The position numbers were made by a program, and so were the translations under genes. The notes under the pieces are model-generated. The model made no database searches. It worked only from the letters and a program-made list of their open reading frames with translations, and was not told the origin of the DNA. From an uncultured beta proteobacterium (lineage in GTDB: Bacteria > Pseudomonadota > Gammaproteobacteria > Burkholderiales > Burkholderiaceae), in the NCBI GenBank assembly GCA_903827075.1, contig CAIKGX010000065.1:1-17061 (forward strand): DNA of 17,061 bases, in the 5' to 3' direction. Of this stretch, positions 1 through 7,143 are shown piece after piece. The stretch's first letter is position 1, and every line of letters begins with the position of its first letter.

Positions 1-921
1 GCCGCCGAAAAATCCGGTCATATTGAAGTCATGGAAAAAACCTTGCGCACTATCTTGCGCACTAATCCAAACGATGCCAATACATTAAACGCATTGGGAT
101 ACTCATTGGCTGATCGTAATAAAAATCTACCAGAGGCATTTAAGCTTATTACCAAAGCTCACCAGCTTTCACCAAAAGATGGTTTTATTCTGGATAGCTT
201 AGGCTGGGTCAATTACCGAATGGGCAACAATGCTTTAGCACTGGAACAATTACAGCGGGCCTACAACATCAAGCCTGAAGCAGATATTGCCGCACACATT
301 GGAGAAGTCCTTTGGGTCATGAATCGCCCATTAGAGGCGGAGGAAATGTGGCGTCAGGGGCAAAAGCTAGATGCGAATAATCCGACTCTAAAAGAAACTT
401 TGAAGCGCTTGAAACCGGATTGGTCACTTGCTGATCAATCCCCCAAAGGCTTATGGGATGGGCGTTTCGCAGTGAAGGTCATCGGCATTACCGAAGGTAA
501 AAATCAAGGTGGCTCTGGCGGATTTACGCTAACCCAAGATTCTTTTACAGATGTTCTAGAGATTCGCAATCCAGTTGGTGGATCGATTGCCAAAATTACA
601 ATCAGGCCTGGAGAGGCCTCTCTGGAGCGTGACGGGCAAGTAGTGACTGCAGTAGATGCGGATACCTTAATTCAAAATGCATTAGGCCTGCCTTTACCTG
701 CACGCGGACTTTCAGATTGGTTAAGGGGCCAAACACGCCCAGGCAGTAATGCGAGTGTAGAAAGAAATACCAAGGGGCAAGTAAGTAAAATTGTTCAAGA
801 TGGTTGGACCCTGAGCTATAACTGGGGTGACTCTAGCCACCTAGAAAAACTCTCAATGACTCGTAGCTCTAATATCGGGTCGATTGATATTCGTTTGGTT
901 TTTGATAATCCGAATGAGTGA
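1..921 (+). CDS. TPR protein fused to LolB domain, 5' partial
   Basis: The frame is open from base 1, so the N-terminus lies outside the window; the ATG at 31 is internal. The first part (about bases 70-420) is helical TPR sequence, with repeats around NALGYSLADR, DSLGWVNYRMG and GEVLWVMNRPLEA. From about 454 the sequence becomes LolB-like: WDGRFAVKV, a GGFTL strand, the RNPVGG loop, then a stretch ending LGLPLPARGLSDWLRG. LolB is the outer-membrane receptor that takes lipoproteins from LolA and inserts them. The Val codon at 574-576 lines up with the loop leucine (mature Leu68) that I recall as important in E. coli LolB. No signal peptide or lipobox precedes the LolB part, so membrane attachment must come from the unseen N-terminus. 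The stop overlaps ispE, in the lolB-ispE-prs order known from other proteobacteria. The family calls rest on motifs recognised by eye. Confidence 0.85.
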   Translation, partial: AAEKSGHIEVMEKTLRTILRTNPNDANTLNALGYSLADRNKNLPEAFKLITKAHQLSPKDGFILDSLGWVNYRMGNNALALEQLQRAYNIKPEADIAAHIGEVLWVMNRPLEAEEMWRQGQKLDANNPTLKETLKRLKPDWSLADQSPKGLWDGRFAVKVIGITEGKNQGGSGGFTLTQDSFTDVLEIRNPVGGSIAKITIRPGEASLERDGQVVTAVDADTLIQNALGLPLPARGLSDWLRGQTRPGSNASVERNTKGQVSKIVQDGWTLSYNWGDSSHLEKLSMTRSSNIGSIDIRLVFDNPNE

Positions 922-1795
922 TGCAAGCAATTTTCTAGAGCTACGCTCTCCAGCTAAACTCAATCTTTTCCTGCATATTGTGGGGCGTCGTGCAGATGGC
1001 TACCACTTGCTGCAATCTGCGTTTCAACTGATTGATTGGTGCGATATTGTTGGCCTCAAGCTCATTCCTGAAAATGAAATTCGACGGGTTGATCCTATTC
1101 CAGACCTTCCCCCAGAGCAAGATTTAGTCGTTCGCGCCGCCCAACTGTTAAAAGATTTTTGTAGCATGAGTGGCGGAGTAGAAATTACCCTTAAGAAATC
1201 GATTCCGATGGGAGCCGGTTTAGGCGGAGGATCCTCGGATGCTGCCACCACATTGATCGGCCTTAATTATCTTTGGAAGCTCAATCTAGATATCCACACC
1301 CTAAGCGAGCTAGGCTTGAAACTTGGTGCAGATGTGCCTTTTTTCATCTTTGGAAAAAATGCATTTGTTGAGGGCATTGGGGAGCAGATGCGGGAACTTA
1401 CCCTGAAATCACAGACCTTTTTGGTGATTTTCCCCAATCAGGCTATTGCTACGTCTCGAATTTTTCAAGACCCAGAATTGACCCGAGATCACGCTCCGAT
1501 TACAATAGATGGCTTTCTTGCATCACCACTGTTAAATCAGTCTAATGACTGTCAAGCAGTTGCGGTGCGGATATGCCCTGAAGTGAAGCAAGCATTAGAT
1601 TGGATTAGACGAGTATTGCCAGATTCGGCCCCTTGTATGTCCGGCTCTGGAAGTAGCGTATTTACCGCCTTAGACCCTAAAGCGGATACTGAAAAACTAG
1701 AAAATCTTTTGCAAAATCTTCCAAAGGGATGGGTAGGTCGGATTGTTCGGGGTCTAAATAGGAATCCCGCTTACAATTTGATTTCTTCAGAATAA
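914..1795 (+). CDS. ispE: 4-diphosphocytidyl-2-C-methyl-D-erythritol kinase IspE
   Basis: A GHMP-family kinase that phosphorylates CDP-methylerythritol at the 2-hydroxyl, the fourth step of the MEP route to isoprenoid precursors; cytoplasmic. With the ATG at 914 the protein is 293 residues, normal for the family. Visible motifs are SPAKLNLFLH with the catalytic Lys15, the ATP loop PMGAGLGGGSSDAA (98-111), Asp140 in LGADVPFF (catalytic base position), and the C-terminal glycine motif CMSGSGSSVF. An in-frame ATG at 884 would add a hydrophobic stretch (MIFVWFLIIR) not expected in IspE and would overlap the upstream gene by 38 bases. The 914 start overlaps it by 8 bases (ATGAGTGA), which suggests translational coupling. 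A tRNA gene begins 5 bases after the stop. Confidence 0.96.
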   Translation: MSDASNFLELRSPAKLNLFLHIVGRRADGYHLLQSAFQLIDWCDIVGLKLIPENEIRRVDPIPDLPPEQDLVVRAAQLLKDFCSMSGGVEITLKKSIPMGAGLGGGSSDAATTLIGLNYLWKLNLDIHTLSELGLKLGADVPFFIFGKNAFVEGIGEQMRELTLKSQTFLVIFPNQAIATSRIFQDPELTRDHAPITIDGFLASPLLNQSNDCQAVAVRICPEVKQALDWIRRVLPDSAPCMSGSGSSVFTALDPKADTEKLENLLQNLPKGWVGRIVRGLNRNPAYNLISSE

Positions 1796-1800
1796 GCTGT

Positions 1801-1877
1801 AGGGGAATCGCCAAGCTGGTTAAGGCACTGGATTTTGATTCCAGCATGCGAAGGTTCGAATCCTTCTTCCCCTGCCA
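1801..1877 (+). tRNA. tRNA-Gln (anticodon UUG)
   Basis: The cloverleaf folds by eye. The acceptor strand AGGGGAA (1801-1807) pairs with TTCCCCT, followed by discriminator G and an encoded CCA ending at 1877. The D-stem is GCC/GGC around a long AAGCTGGTTAA loop. The anticodon stem is CTGGA/TCCAG with loop TTTTGAT, giving anticodon TTG at 1835-1837, which reads CAA as glutamine. The T-arm is AAGG-TTCGAAT-CCTT. It sits between ispE and prs, 5 bases after the ispE stop, so it is probably cut from a longer operon transcript. A possible -10 (TACAAT, 1772-1777) inside ispE has no matching -35. Confidence 0.97.
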
Positions 1878-1938
1878 AATACTGTAGATACGACTAAAAG
1901 ACATCCATTCGACACCTACCAAAATTCCAAAATCGCCT

Positions 1939-2907
1939 ATGTCCGCCCCTATGAACGCTGAACCGCTAACCCTATTTACTGGCAATGCAAATCCCGTTTT
2001 GGCTCAGGCTGTTGCCAAAGAACTCAATCTCTGCATGGGAAAAGCCTTTGTTGGCCGCTTCTCAGACGGCGAGATTCAGGTAGAAATTCAAGAAAATGTT
2101 CGCGGTAAGAATGTGGTTGTCATTCAATCAACGTGCGCTCCGACTAACGATAGTTTGATGGAGCTCATGATCATGATTGATGCTCTCAAACGAGCATCAG
2201 CAAGCCGTATAACCGCAGTGATCCCTTACTTCGGATATGCCAGACAAGATCGTCGCCCCCGCTCAGCACGGGTGGCTATCTCGGCTCGAATAGTGGCAAA
2301 CATGCTGCAATCCGTTGCTGGTATCGAACGTGTTTTGACCATGGATCTCCATGCGGACCAAATTCAGGGATTTTTTGATATCCCCGTAGACAATATCTAC
2401 GCCTCTCCAGTGTTGCTGGATGATCTGCAGGCTCAGAAAACCCAAAAAGACCTGATTATTGTTTCCCCAGATATTGGTGGCGTAGTACGCGCCCGTGCGA
2501 TGGCCAAACAATTAGGCACAGATTTAGCGATTATTGATAAACGGCGCCCCAAAGCCAATGTGTCAGAGGTAATGCACCTCATTGGTGAAGTAGAAGGCCG
2601 CCATTGCGTCATCATGGATGACATCATTGATACCGGCGGAACGCTTTGTAAAGCTGCTGAAGCCCTTAAAGAGCGTGGTGCCAAAGGTGTTACTGCCTAC
2701 TGTACCCACGCGGTTCTCTCTGGCGGAGCAGTTGCTCGTATTGCTGCTTCACAATTAGATGAGCTGGTGGTTACCGACACCATTCCATTAACTCCAGAAG
2801 CGATCAAAGTGGCTAAAATTCGCCAATTGAGCGTTGCCCCCATCTTGGCTGAAACCCTTTCCCGCATTAGTAAGGGCGATTCGGTCATGTCTATGTTCGC
2901 CGAATAA
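1939..2907 (+). CDS. prs: Ribose-phosphate pyrophosphokinase (PRPP synthetase)
   Basis: Makes PRPP from ribose 5-phosphate and ATP for purine, pyrimidine, histidine, tryptophan and NAD synthesis; cytoplasmic, usually a hexamer. The 322 residues fit a bacterial class I enzyme. Motifs: PYFGYARQDRR (96-106, ATP/catalytic region), DLHADQIQGFF (136-146; the usual form has Glu where Asp139-140 fall), KRRPK of the flexible loop (201-205), and the PRPP-binding loop DDIIDTGGT (227-235). No clear Shine-Dalgarno sequence precedes either in-frame ATG (1939 or 1951). The first is used because it gives a slightly longer N-terminus, and the second remains possible. It follows tRNA-Gln by 61 bases and is followed directly by a hairpin terminator. 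Confidence 0.97.
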   Translation: MSAPMNAEPLTLFTGNANPVLAQAVAKELNLCMGKAFVGRFSDGEIQVEIQENVRGKNVVVIQSTCAPTNDSLMELMIMIDALKRASASRITAVIPYFGYARQDRRPRSARVAISARIVANMLQSVAGIERVLTMDLHADQIQGFFDIPVDNIYASPVLLDDLQAQKTQKDLIIVSPDIGGVVRARAMAKQLGTDLAIIDKRRPKANVSEVMHLIGEVEGRHCVIMDDIIDTGGTLCKAAEALKERGAKGVTAYCTHAVLSGGAVARIAASQLDELVVTDTIPLTPEAIKVAKIRQLSVAPILAETLSRISKGDSVMSMFAE

Positions 2908-2946
2908 GCCAAAAATCACGGTTTCACCCCTGTTTTTGGCATTTTT
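2908..2946 (+). terminator. Probable intrinsic terminator after prs
   Basis: An 8-bp stem GCCAAAAA (2908-2915) / TTTTTGGC (2933-2940) begins right after the prs stop codon. It encloses a 17-base loop and is followed by A then five T (2942-2946). The large, AT-rich stem makes it weaker than the rplY terminator, but its position at the operon end fits. Confidence 0.55.
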
Positions 2947-2981
2947 GCGGCTTTTATAGGCAAAAACCTCTCATCCCACGA

Positions 2982-2987
2982 TATAAT
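2982..2987 (+). promoter_or_regulatory. Candidate -10 box for rplY
   Basis: A perfect TATAAT lies between the prs terminator and rplY, 57 bases upstream of the start codon. No good -35 is present at 16-18 bases spacing (GGCAAA at 17), so this is a partial promoter match supported mainly by position. Confidence 0.45.
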
Positions 2988-3044
2988 CAAAGGCTTTTCT
3001 GTTTGGTCGCGAACGGAAATTAACCTTTATTTTGGGAATTGAAT

Positions 3045-3683
3045 ATGAAAGTAGTAGCCTTTGAAAGAAGCGTACAGGGAACGGGTGCGAGCCGCCGTCT
3101 GCGCAACTCCGGTAAAACTCCGGGCATTATCTACGGTGGTAAAGACACTGCTGTAGCGATTGAGTTGGATCACAACGCACTGTTTCATGCTCTCCGCAAG
3201 GAAGCATTCCACTCATCCATCCTCGATCTCGAAATCGGCGGCAAAGAACAAAAAGTTCTATTGCGCGATTACCAGATGCATCCATTTAAGCCTTTGGTCT
3301 TGCATATCGACTTCCAGCGCGTTTCCGCTACTGAGAAAGTTCATATGCGCGTTCCATTGCACTTCACCAATGCTGAATCTTCAGCTGCAGTGAAATTGCA
3401 AGGTGCGGTAGTAAGCCACATCGCTACAGAATTGGAAGTTTCTTGCTTGCCAGCAGATCTGCCAGAATTCATAGAAGTGAACTTGGCAGCCATCGAAGTT
3501 GGTCATGGTATTCATGCTAAAGATGTCACATTGCCAAAAGGTGTTACTTTGGTATTGCACATTGAGCAAGAAAACCCAGTATTGGCTAATGCACGTATCC
3601 CAGCAGTTAAATCTGCCGATACAGAAGCTGCTCCTGCAGCTGCTGCGGCTCCTGCTGCTGAAGTTGCAAAAGATAAAGCTTAA
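3045..3683 (+). CDS. rplY: 50S ribosomal protein L25 (CTC/TL5 long form)
   Basis: Binds 5S rRNA in the large subunit. The protein is 212 residues, so it is the long two-domain CTC/TL5 type rather than the short E. coli L25. It begins MKVVAFERSVQGTGASRRLR, followed by GKTPGIIYGG, the typical N-terminal beta-barrel. The middle part carries RDYQMHPFKPLVLHIDFQRV, and a second domain ends in an Ala-rich tail (about residues 190-207) with a charged KDKA end. The ATG at 3045 is chosen over an upstream TTG at 3039 because a GGGA at 3034-3037 sits 7 bases before it and the family begins at this point. It is flanked by a candidate promoter upstream and a clear terminator downstream. Confidence 0.96.
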   Translation: MKVVAFERSVQGTGASRRLRNSGKTPGIIYGGKDTAVAIELDHNALFHALRKEAFHSSILDLEIGGKEQKVLLRDYQMHPFKPLVLHIDFQRVSATEKVHMRVPLHFTNAESSAAVKLQGAVVSHIATELEVSCLPADLPEFIEVNLAAIEVGHGIHAKDVTLPKGVTLVLHIEQENPVLANARIPAVKSADTEAAPAAAAAPAAEVAKDKA

Positions 3684-3715
3684 TTATTTAAGTAATATCT
3701 TTGCGAGAGAGAAGG

Positions 3716-3743
3716 CCCGCTTTTTAGCGGGTTTTCTTTTTTT
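3716..3743 (+). terminator. Rho-independent terminator after rplY
   Basis: A CCCGC (3716-3720) / GCGGG (3727-3731) stem with a 6-base T-rich loop is followed by TTTTCTTTTTTT (3732-3743). This is a classic strong terminator, 32 bases after the rplY stop and 28 bases before pth. Confidence 0.9.
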
Positions 3744-3771
3744 CAGAAATACTTTTATTCTTAAGCCCTAA

Positions 3772-4365
3772 ATGACTAAATTAATTGTTGGCCTAGGCAA
3801 TCCAGGCGAAGAACACCAAGAAGATCGACATAATGCCGGCTTCTGGTTTGTGGACGTCCTCGCAAAACAACTAGGTACTCGGTTTGAATCCGAGAAACGC
3901 TTTAGCGGCAAAGTAGCTAAATCCAAATGGGAAGGTGAAGACCTGTTCTTGCTTAAACCCAATACGTATATGAATCTAAGTGGCCAAGCCGTTGGCGCTC
4001 TCTGTCGCTTTCATAAGATCTTGCCCAAAGACATCCTCGTAGTACAGGATGAATTGGATTTAAAGCCAGGCACAGCTCGTATCAAGCTAGGTGGCGGGAC
4101 AGGTGGTCACAATGGCTTAAAAGACATTCAAGCCCATCTGGGCACCCCAGACTATTGGCGATTGCGCCTTGGGATTGGCCACCCGCGCGACCTTGCTGGT
4201 GATGGACGCATCATGGATGTTGCCGACTATGTTTTAAGAAGGCCTTTACAGCTAGAGCAAAAGCAGATTGATGCCAGTATTGATAATGGTCTACAGATCT
4301 TATCTTTATTTTTAAAAGGCGATAGTCAAGCAGCCATGCTAGAACTGCACTCCAAAGTCAATTGA
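3772..4365 (+). CDS. pth: Peptidyl-tRNA hydrolase
   Basis: Cleaves the ester bond of peptidyl-tRNAs that drop off ribosomes, recycling tRNA; cytoplasmic. The 197 residues are the usual length. Seen in sequence: GLGNPG with Asn10, catalytic His20 in RHNAGFWF, YMNLSG (substrate-binding Asn), QDELDLKPG with the Asp that orients the histidine, and GGGTGGHNGLKD. Two N-terminal positions differ from the common pattern: His15 replaces the usual Tyr and Asp18 the usual Thr (EEHQEDRHN here, EYxxTRHN typically). There is no clear Shine-Dalgarno sequence. A strong terminator lies between it and rplY, so it needs readthrough or its own promoter. It converges on the ferredoxin gene with an 11-base gap. 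Confidence 0.96.
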   Translation: MTKLIVGLGNPGEEHQEDRHNAGFWFVDVLAKQLGTRFESEKRFSGKVAKSKWEGEDLFLLKPNTYMNLSGQAVGALCRFHKILPKDILVVQDELDLKPGTARIKLGGGTGGHNGLKDIQAHLGTPDYWRLRLGIGHPRDLAGDGRIMDVADYVLRRPLQLEQKQIDASIDNGLQILSLFLKGDSQAAMLELHSKVN

Positions 4366-4376
4366 TACCCACAAAG

Positions 4377-4646
4377 CTATTTAGTGGTTTCAGTTTTCAG
4401 AGCAGTGGTTAAGAGGTGGTATTTCGCCATTAGCTGCATTTGGTTTTCCGCAAACTCCGGATTCAGGGGGATGCAGTCGACTGGGCACACCTGACGACAT
4501 TGCGGAGCATCAAAATGCCCAACGCATTCTGTACATTTATTGGGATTGATTTCGTAAATTTCCAGACCCATATAAATAGCATCATTTGGGCATTCGGGCT
4601 CACACACATCACAGTTGATGCACTCGTCCGTGATCATTAAGGCCAT
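4377..4646 (-). CDS. YfhL-type 2[4Fe-4S] ferredoxin
   Basis: An 89-residue electron carrier with two [4Fe-4S] motifs. The first is C9-x2-C12-x2-C15-x3-C19-P. The second is C38-x2-C41-x8-C50-x3-C54-P, with the 8-residue insert and C-terminal helical extension typical of the Allochromatium/YfhL ferredoxin type. By family pattern, Cys9, 12, 15 and 54 hold one cluster and Cys19, 38, 41 and 50 the other. Cys58 is a ninth cysteine outside the motifs. The start MALMITDECINC matches the family; an ATG three codons later is an alternative. It lies 12 bases after coaD and probably belongs to the same transcript. Its partner enzyme cannot be told from the sequence. Confidence 0.93.
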   Translation of the reverse strand: MALMITDECINCDVCEPECPNDAIYMGLEIYEINPNKCTECVGHFDAPQCRQVCPVDCIPLNPEFAENQMQLMAKYHLLTTALKTETTK

Positions 4647-4658
4647 AAAACGCTAGGC

Positions 4659-5156
4659 CTACTCTTTACTCTGTTTTATATCAGCAGTCTTTTTTACCAA
4701 CCATTTTTCTACTGATGGGAAAACAAACTTACTGACATCCCCACCCATTGAAGCAATCTCCCGCACAAAAGTACCCGAGATAAATTGATATTGGTCGGAT
4801 GGCGTCAAGAATAGAGTTTCGACATCAGGCAATAGGTAGCGATTCATTCCAGCCATTTGGAACTCATACTCAAAATCAGATACTGCCCGCAAGCCGCGAA
4901 CAATCACGCGAGCATTATGCTCACGAGCAAAGTCTTTTAAGAGACCGGAGAAGCCTACGATTTTGACGTTGGAATAGTGGCCAAGTACTTCTTGCGCAAT
5001 TTCAATGCGCTCTTGCAAAGTAAAGAATGGTTGCTTGCTACGACTATCCGCCACCCCAACGATCAACTCACCAAAAATGCTGGAAGCTCGGCGAACCAAA
5101 TCCTCATGACCACGGGTAAATGGATCAAATGTTCCTGGGTATACAGCTACAGTCAT
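4659..5156 (-). CDS. coaD: Phosphopantetheine adenylyltransferase
   Basis: Transfers AMP from ATP to 4'-phosphopantetheine, giving dephospho-CoA, the penultimate step of coenzyme A synthesis; cytoplasmic hexamer in characterised members. The 165 residues are typical. Motifs: GTFDPFTRGH (8-17) carrying the nucleotidyltransferase TxGH signature, VRGLRAVSDFEYE (86-98), and ISGTFVR (126-132), where many homologues read ISSTxxR. A strong TAGGAG lies 4 bases before the ATG. It is 36 bases downstream of rsmD, a pairing common in bacteria, and 12 bases upstream of the ferredoxin gene. Confidence 0.97.
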   Translation of the reverse strand: MTVAVYPGTFDPFTRGHEDLVRRASSIFGELIVGVADSRSKQPFFTLQERIEIAQEVLGHYSNVKIVGFSGLLKDFAREHNARVIVRGLRAVSDFEYEFQMAGMNRYLLPDVETLFLTPSDQYQFISGTFVREIASMGGDVSKFVFPSVEKWLVKKTADIKQSKE

Positions 5157-5192
5157 AACTCTCCTAAGGCTTTATCAGCTACAGGCAAGAGT

Positions 5193-5747
5193 TTAGTCCC
5201 TTCTAGAGCGAAATAGACAAGCTTTTACCTGACCAGCCTCTAAGTATTTTCCACAATACCATTCAGGTAACAGGGCCTCAACCTCCTCGCGAGAACGACT
5301 GGCAGGAAATTCCACATAAATCCCTCCGCCGGCACTGTCATCACAGATACGGCCAGCCTGGTTTACCGCCTGCTCGAATAAAACTTCCTCCTGAAAGGGG
5401 GGGTCGATAAATATCAAATTGCTGGATCGGTCGGCCTGATGCTTTAAAAACTCCAAACTATCTTTATGCAAAATATGAACGGCCCCAGGAGCGGGTGAAG
5501 TTTGCAAGGAAACAAAATTGGCCAGAAGGTTTGCATAGGCTTTTTTATCTTTTTCTAACAAGGTAACGGACTGTGCATGGCGCGAAGCTGCCTCAAACCC
5601 TAAAGCACCAGTACCAGCAAATAAATCCAAACAATCCAAGCCGACTAAATCCTGTCCAAGCCAATTAAATAGCGTCTCCCGAATACGATCCGTACTGGGA
5701 CGTAAGCCCGGCAAGTCGATCACTGTAAGCAAACGACTGCGCCACAC
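5193..5747 (-). CDS. rsmD: 16S rRNA (guanine966-N2)-methyltransferase RsmD
   Basis: Methylates the 2-amino group of G966 of 16S rRNA using S-adenosylmethionine. The coordinates cover the longest reading with an ordinary start (GTG, 184 residues). Motifs in this numbering: GLRPSTDRIRETLFNWL (14-30), the SAM-binding loop DLFAGTG (41-47), LLEKD, and the catalytic FIDPPF (113-118). The GTG start is probably wrong. The conserved RIIGG that precedes WRSR in this family is encoded in frame immediately upstream, as is a Lys-rich segment back to about 5810, with no ATG, GTG or TTG there. The GGAGG just before the GTG is too close to serve it and also encodes the GG of RIIGG. The separate entry for 5748-5810 covers the extension. 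The gene is coupled to the upstream M16 gene and precedes coaD. Confidence 0.94.
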   Translation of the reverse strand: MWRSRLLTVIDLPGLRPSTDRIRETLFNWLGQDLVGLDCLDLFAGTGALGFEAASRHAQSVTLLEKDKKAYANLLANFVSLQTSPAPGAVHILHKDSLEFLKHQADRSSNLIFIDPPFQEEVLFEQAVNQAGRICDDSAGGGIYVEFPASRSREEVEALLPEWYCGKYLEAGQVKACLFRSRRD

Positions 5748-5810
5748 GCCTCCAATAATTCGTACCTTTTTCGGTGGCTCTGATTTAGATGGGTTTAAAG
5801 GCTTACTTAT
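5748..5810 (-). other. In-frame N-terminal extension of rsmD with candidate ATA start
   Basis: Reading upstream of the rsmD GTG on the minus strand gives, in frame, (ATA)SKPLNPSKSEPPKKVRIIGG before VWRSR. The RIIGG motif belongs to RsmD. The nearest upstream in-frame stop is a TGA a few codons before the ATA, and no standard start lies between. The ATA at 5810-5808 has GGGAG 6 bases upstream. It overlaps the end of the M16 gene by 8 bases (ATAAGTAA), as a coupled start would. An ancestral ATG changed to ATA by one base would explain it. ATT codons in RIIGG, or a base-call error, are alternatives. Confidence 0.6.
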
Positions 5811-7143
5811 TTTTTGCTCCCAAGATCACAATCTTCATGCGATCCATCGCAAGATACTTCTGAAACGCAGCGCTCACCTGATCCAGAGTCACCGCCTCTA
5901 CTTTCAAAGTCCAAGTTTCCATCGTATCAAGGGGTAAACCATTCCAGGCAATTGAAGAAACGTTATCGAGTAATTTTCGGTTGTTATCAATTCTTAAAGG
6001 GTAGCCATTGATGAGATTTGATTTGGCAGCTGCAAGCTCGGATTGTGTAGCTCCCTTAGCAATAAAATTTTCAATGGTAGAACTCATCACTTCCAAGGCC
6101 AAAGTGGCTTGATCATTTTTTGTTTGCAGTCCCGCCTGAAATATTCCCACATCTTTACCAGGCGCAAAATAACTAAATACGCTATAGGCAAGCCCACGCT
6201 TCTCACGTACCTCTGACATCAAACGCGATACAAACCCGCCCCCGCCCAAAATGTAATTGCCCACCAGGAGAGGAAAATAATCAGGATTACTGCGAGTGAC
6301 TGCAGTCATCCCCATCGCAATATGCGCCTGTTGAGAATCAAATGGGATATTGATTTCACGTTGACTTAAGGGCTCTATTGGAGAACGCTGCAGCTCTGGG
6401 AGTTTTGCAATCTCAGGGCCAGACTCAGGAATCTTTTGCAATAAGGTGCGAATAATTTCTGTCGCCTCTGCCCGACTAACATCACCAACAATGCTGATGA
6501 TCATTCGATCGCCGCGATAAAACTGTTTATGGAATTGCTGTAAATCCGAAACACTCACATTGGCTACTGATTGCACTGAAGGGGAAAATGCTAAGGGGTA
6601 ATTTCCATAGACTGTTTTTCTAAAGTTACGCTCCAATACAGACTCTGGCTTAGTTTCCGCCTCTAATAAGCCTGTGGTCATTCTTTGTTTTTCTCGCACC
6701 AAGATCTTGGCGTCATACATTGGGGCACTTAACATCGATGATGCCAATTGCACTGCACGCTCACGCAAATCTTTTCTACTCAAACTACGAATCCGCATCG
6801 TTGCGCGCTCACCGCTCACTGAGAATCCAATATTGGCACCTAGGTCTGCAATCTCATCGGCAATTTGCGCCTCACTCAATACCGCTTTATCTGATCGAGC
6901 TCCATAATGCATGAGCCCAGCTGTCATAGTTGCCAGCCCACTTTTGGCGCTGGGATCATAACGATCACCTGCATCGATACTCACTTCAATATCAACCATC
7001 GGTAAAGTCTTGGTCTGTACTAAATAAGCCTGAGCGCCCTTGAAAGAGTCTAACTTTTCAATAGGCAAGATGGCATAGGCTGAGCCCATTGCGCCAAGCC
7101 CCAGAATATTAATGAGCAAGAGTGCTTTTAGGATTTTCATCAT
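5803..7143 (-). CDS. M16 family peptidase homologue without zinc motif, exported
   Basis: A 446-residue M16-fold protein of the periplasm or envelope. The signal peptide is KILKALLLINILGLGAMGSAYA with a likely cut after residue 24. Where active members have HxxEH, this one reads GLATMTAGLMHYGA, so the zinc ligands are missing. The C-terminal half keeps the glycine-rich loop GGGG and the SRLMSEVREKRGLAYSVFS substrate-handling segment. That pattern is the non-catalytic partner of a two-gene M16 pair, as in the mitochondrial processing peptidase alpha/beta split. The tandem ATGs at 7143 and 7140 overlap or abut the stop of the catalytic gene (ATGATGA), so the two are probably made together. rsmD translation appears coupled to its 3' end. 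The substrate is unknown. Confidence 0.9.
   Translation of the reverse strand: MMKILKALLLINILGLGAMGSAYAILPIEKLDSFKGAQAYLVQTKTLPMVDIEVSIDAGDRYDPSAKSGLATMTAGLMHYGARSDKAVLSEAQIADEIADLGANIGFSVSGERATMRIRSLSRKDLRERAVQLASSMLSAPMYDAKILVREKQRMTTGLLEAETKPESVLERNFRKTVYGNYPLAFSPSVQSVANVSVSDLQQFHKQFYRGDRMIISIVGDVSRAEATEIIRTLLQKIPESGPEIAKLPELQRSPIEPLSQREINIPFDSQQAHIAMGMTAVTRSNPDYFPLLVGNYILGGGGFVSRLMSEVREKRGLAYSVFSYFAPGKDVGIFQAGLQTKNDQATLALEVMSSTIENFIAKGATQSELAAAKSNLINGYPLRIDNNRKLLDNVSSIAWNGLPLDTMETWTLKVEAVTLDQVSAAFQKYLAMDRMKIVILGAKNK

Noticed and set aside
884..913. Upstream ATG extending ispE by ten residues
   Set aside because: It adds a hydrophobic stretch not expected in IspE and overlaps the previous gene by 38 bases; the ATG at 914 fits the family.
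1677..1985. Minus-strand open frame across the ispE end, tRNA and prs start
   Set aside because: It runs antisense through a well-formed tRNA and two recognised genes and shows no family features.
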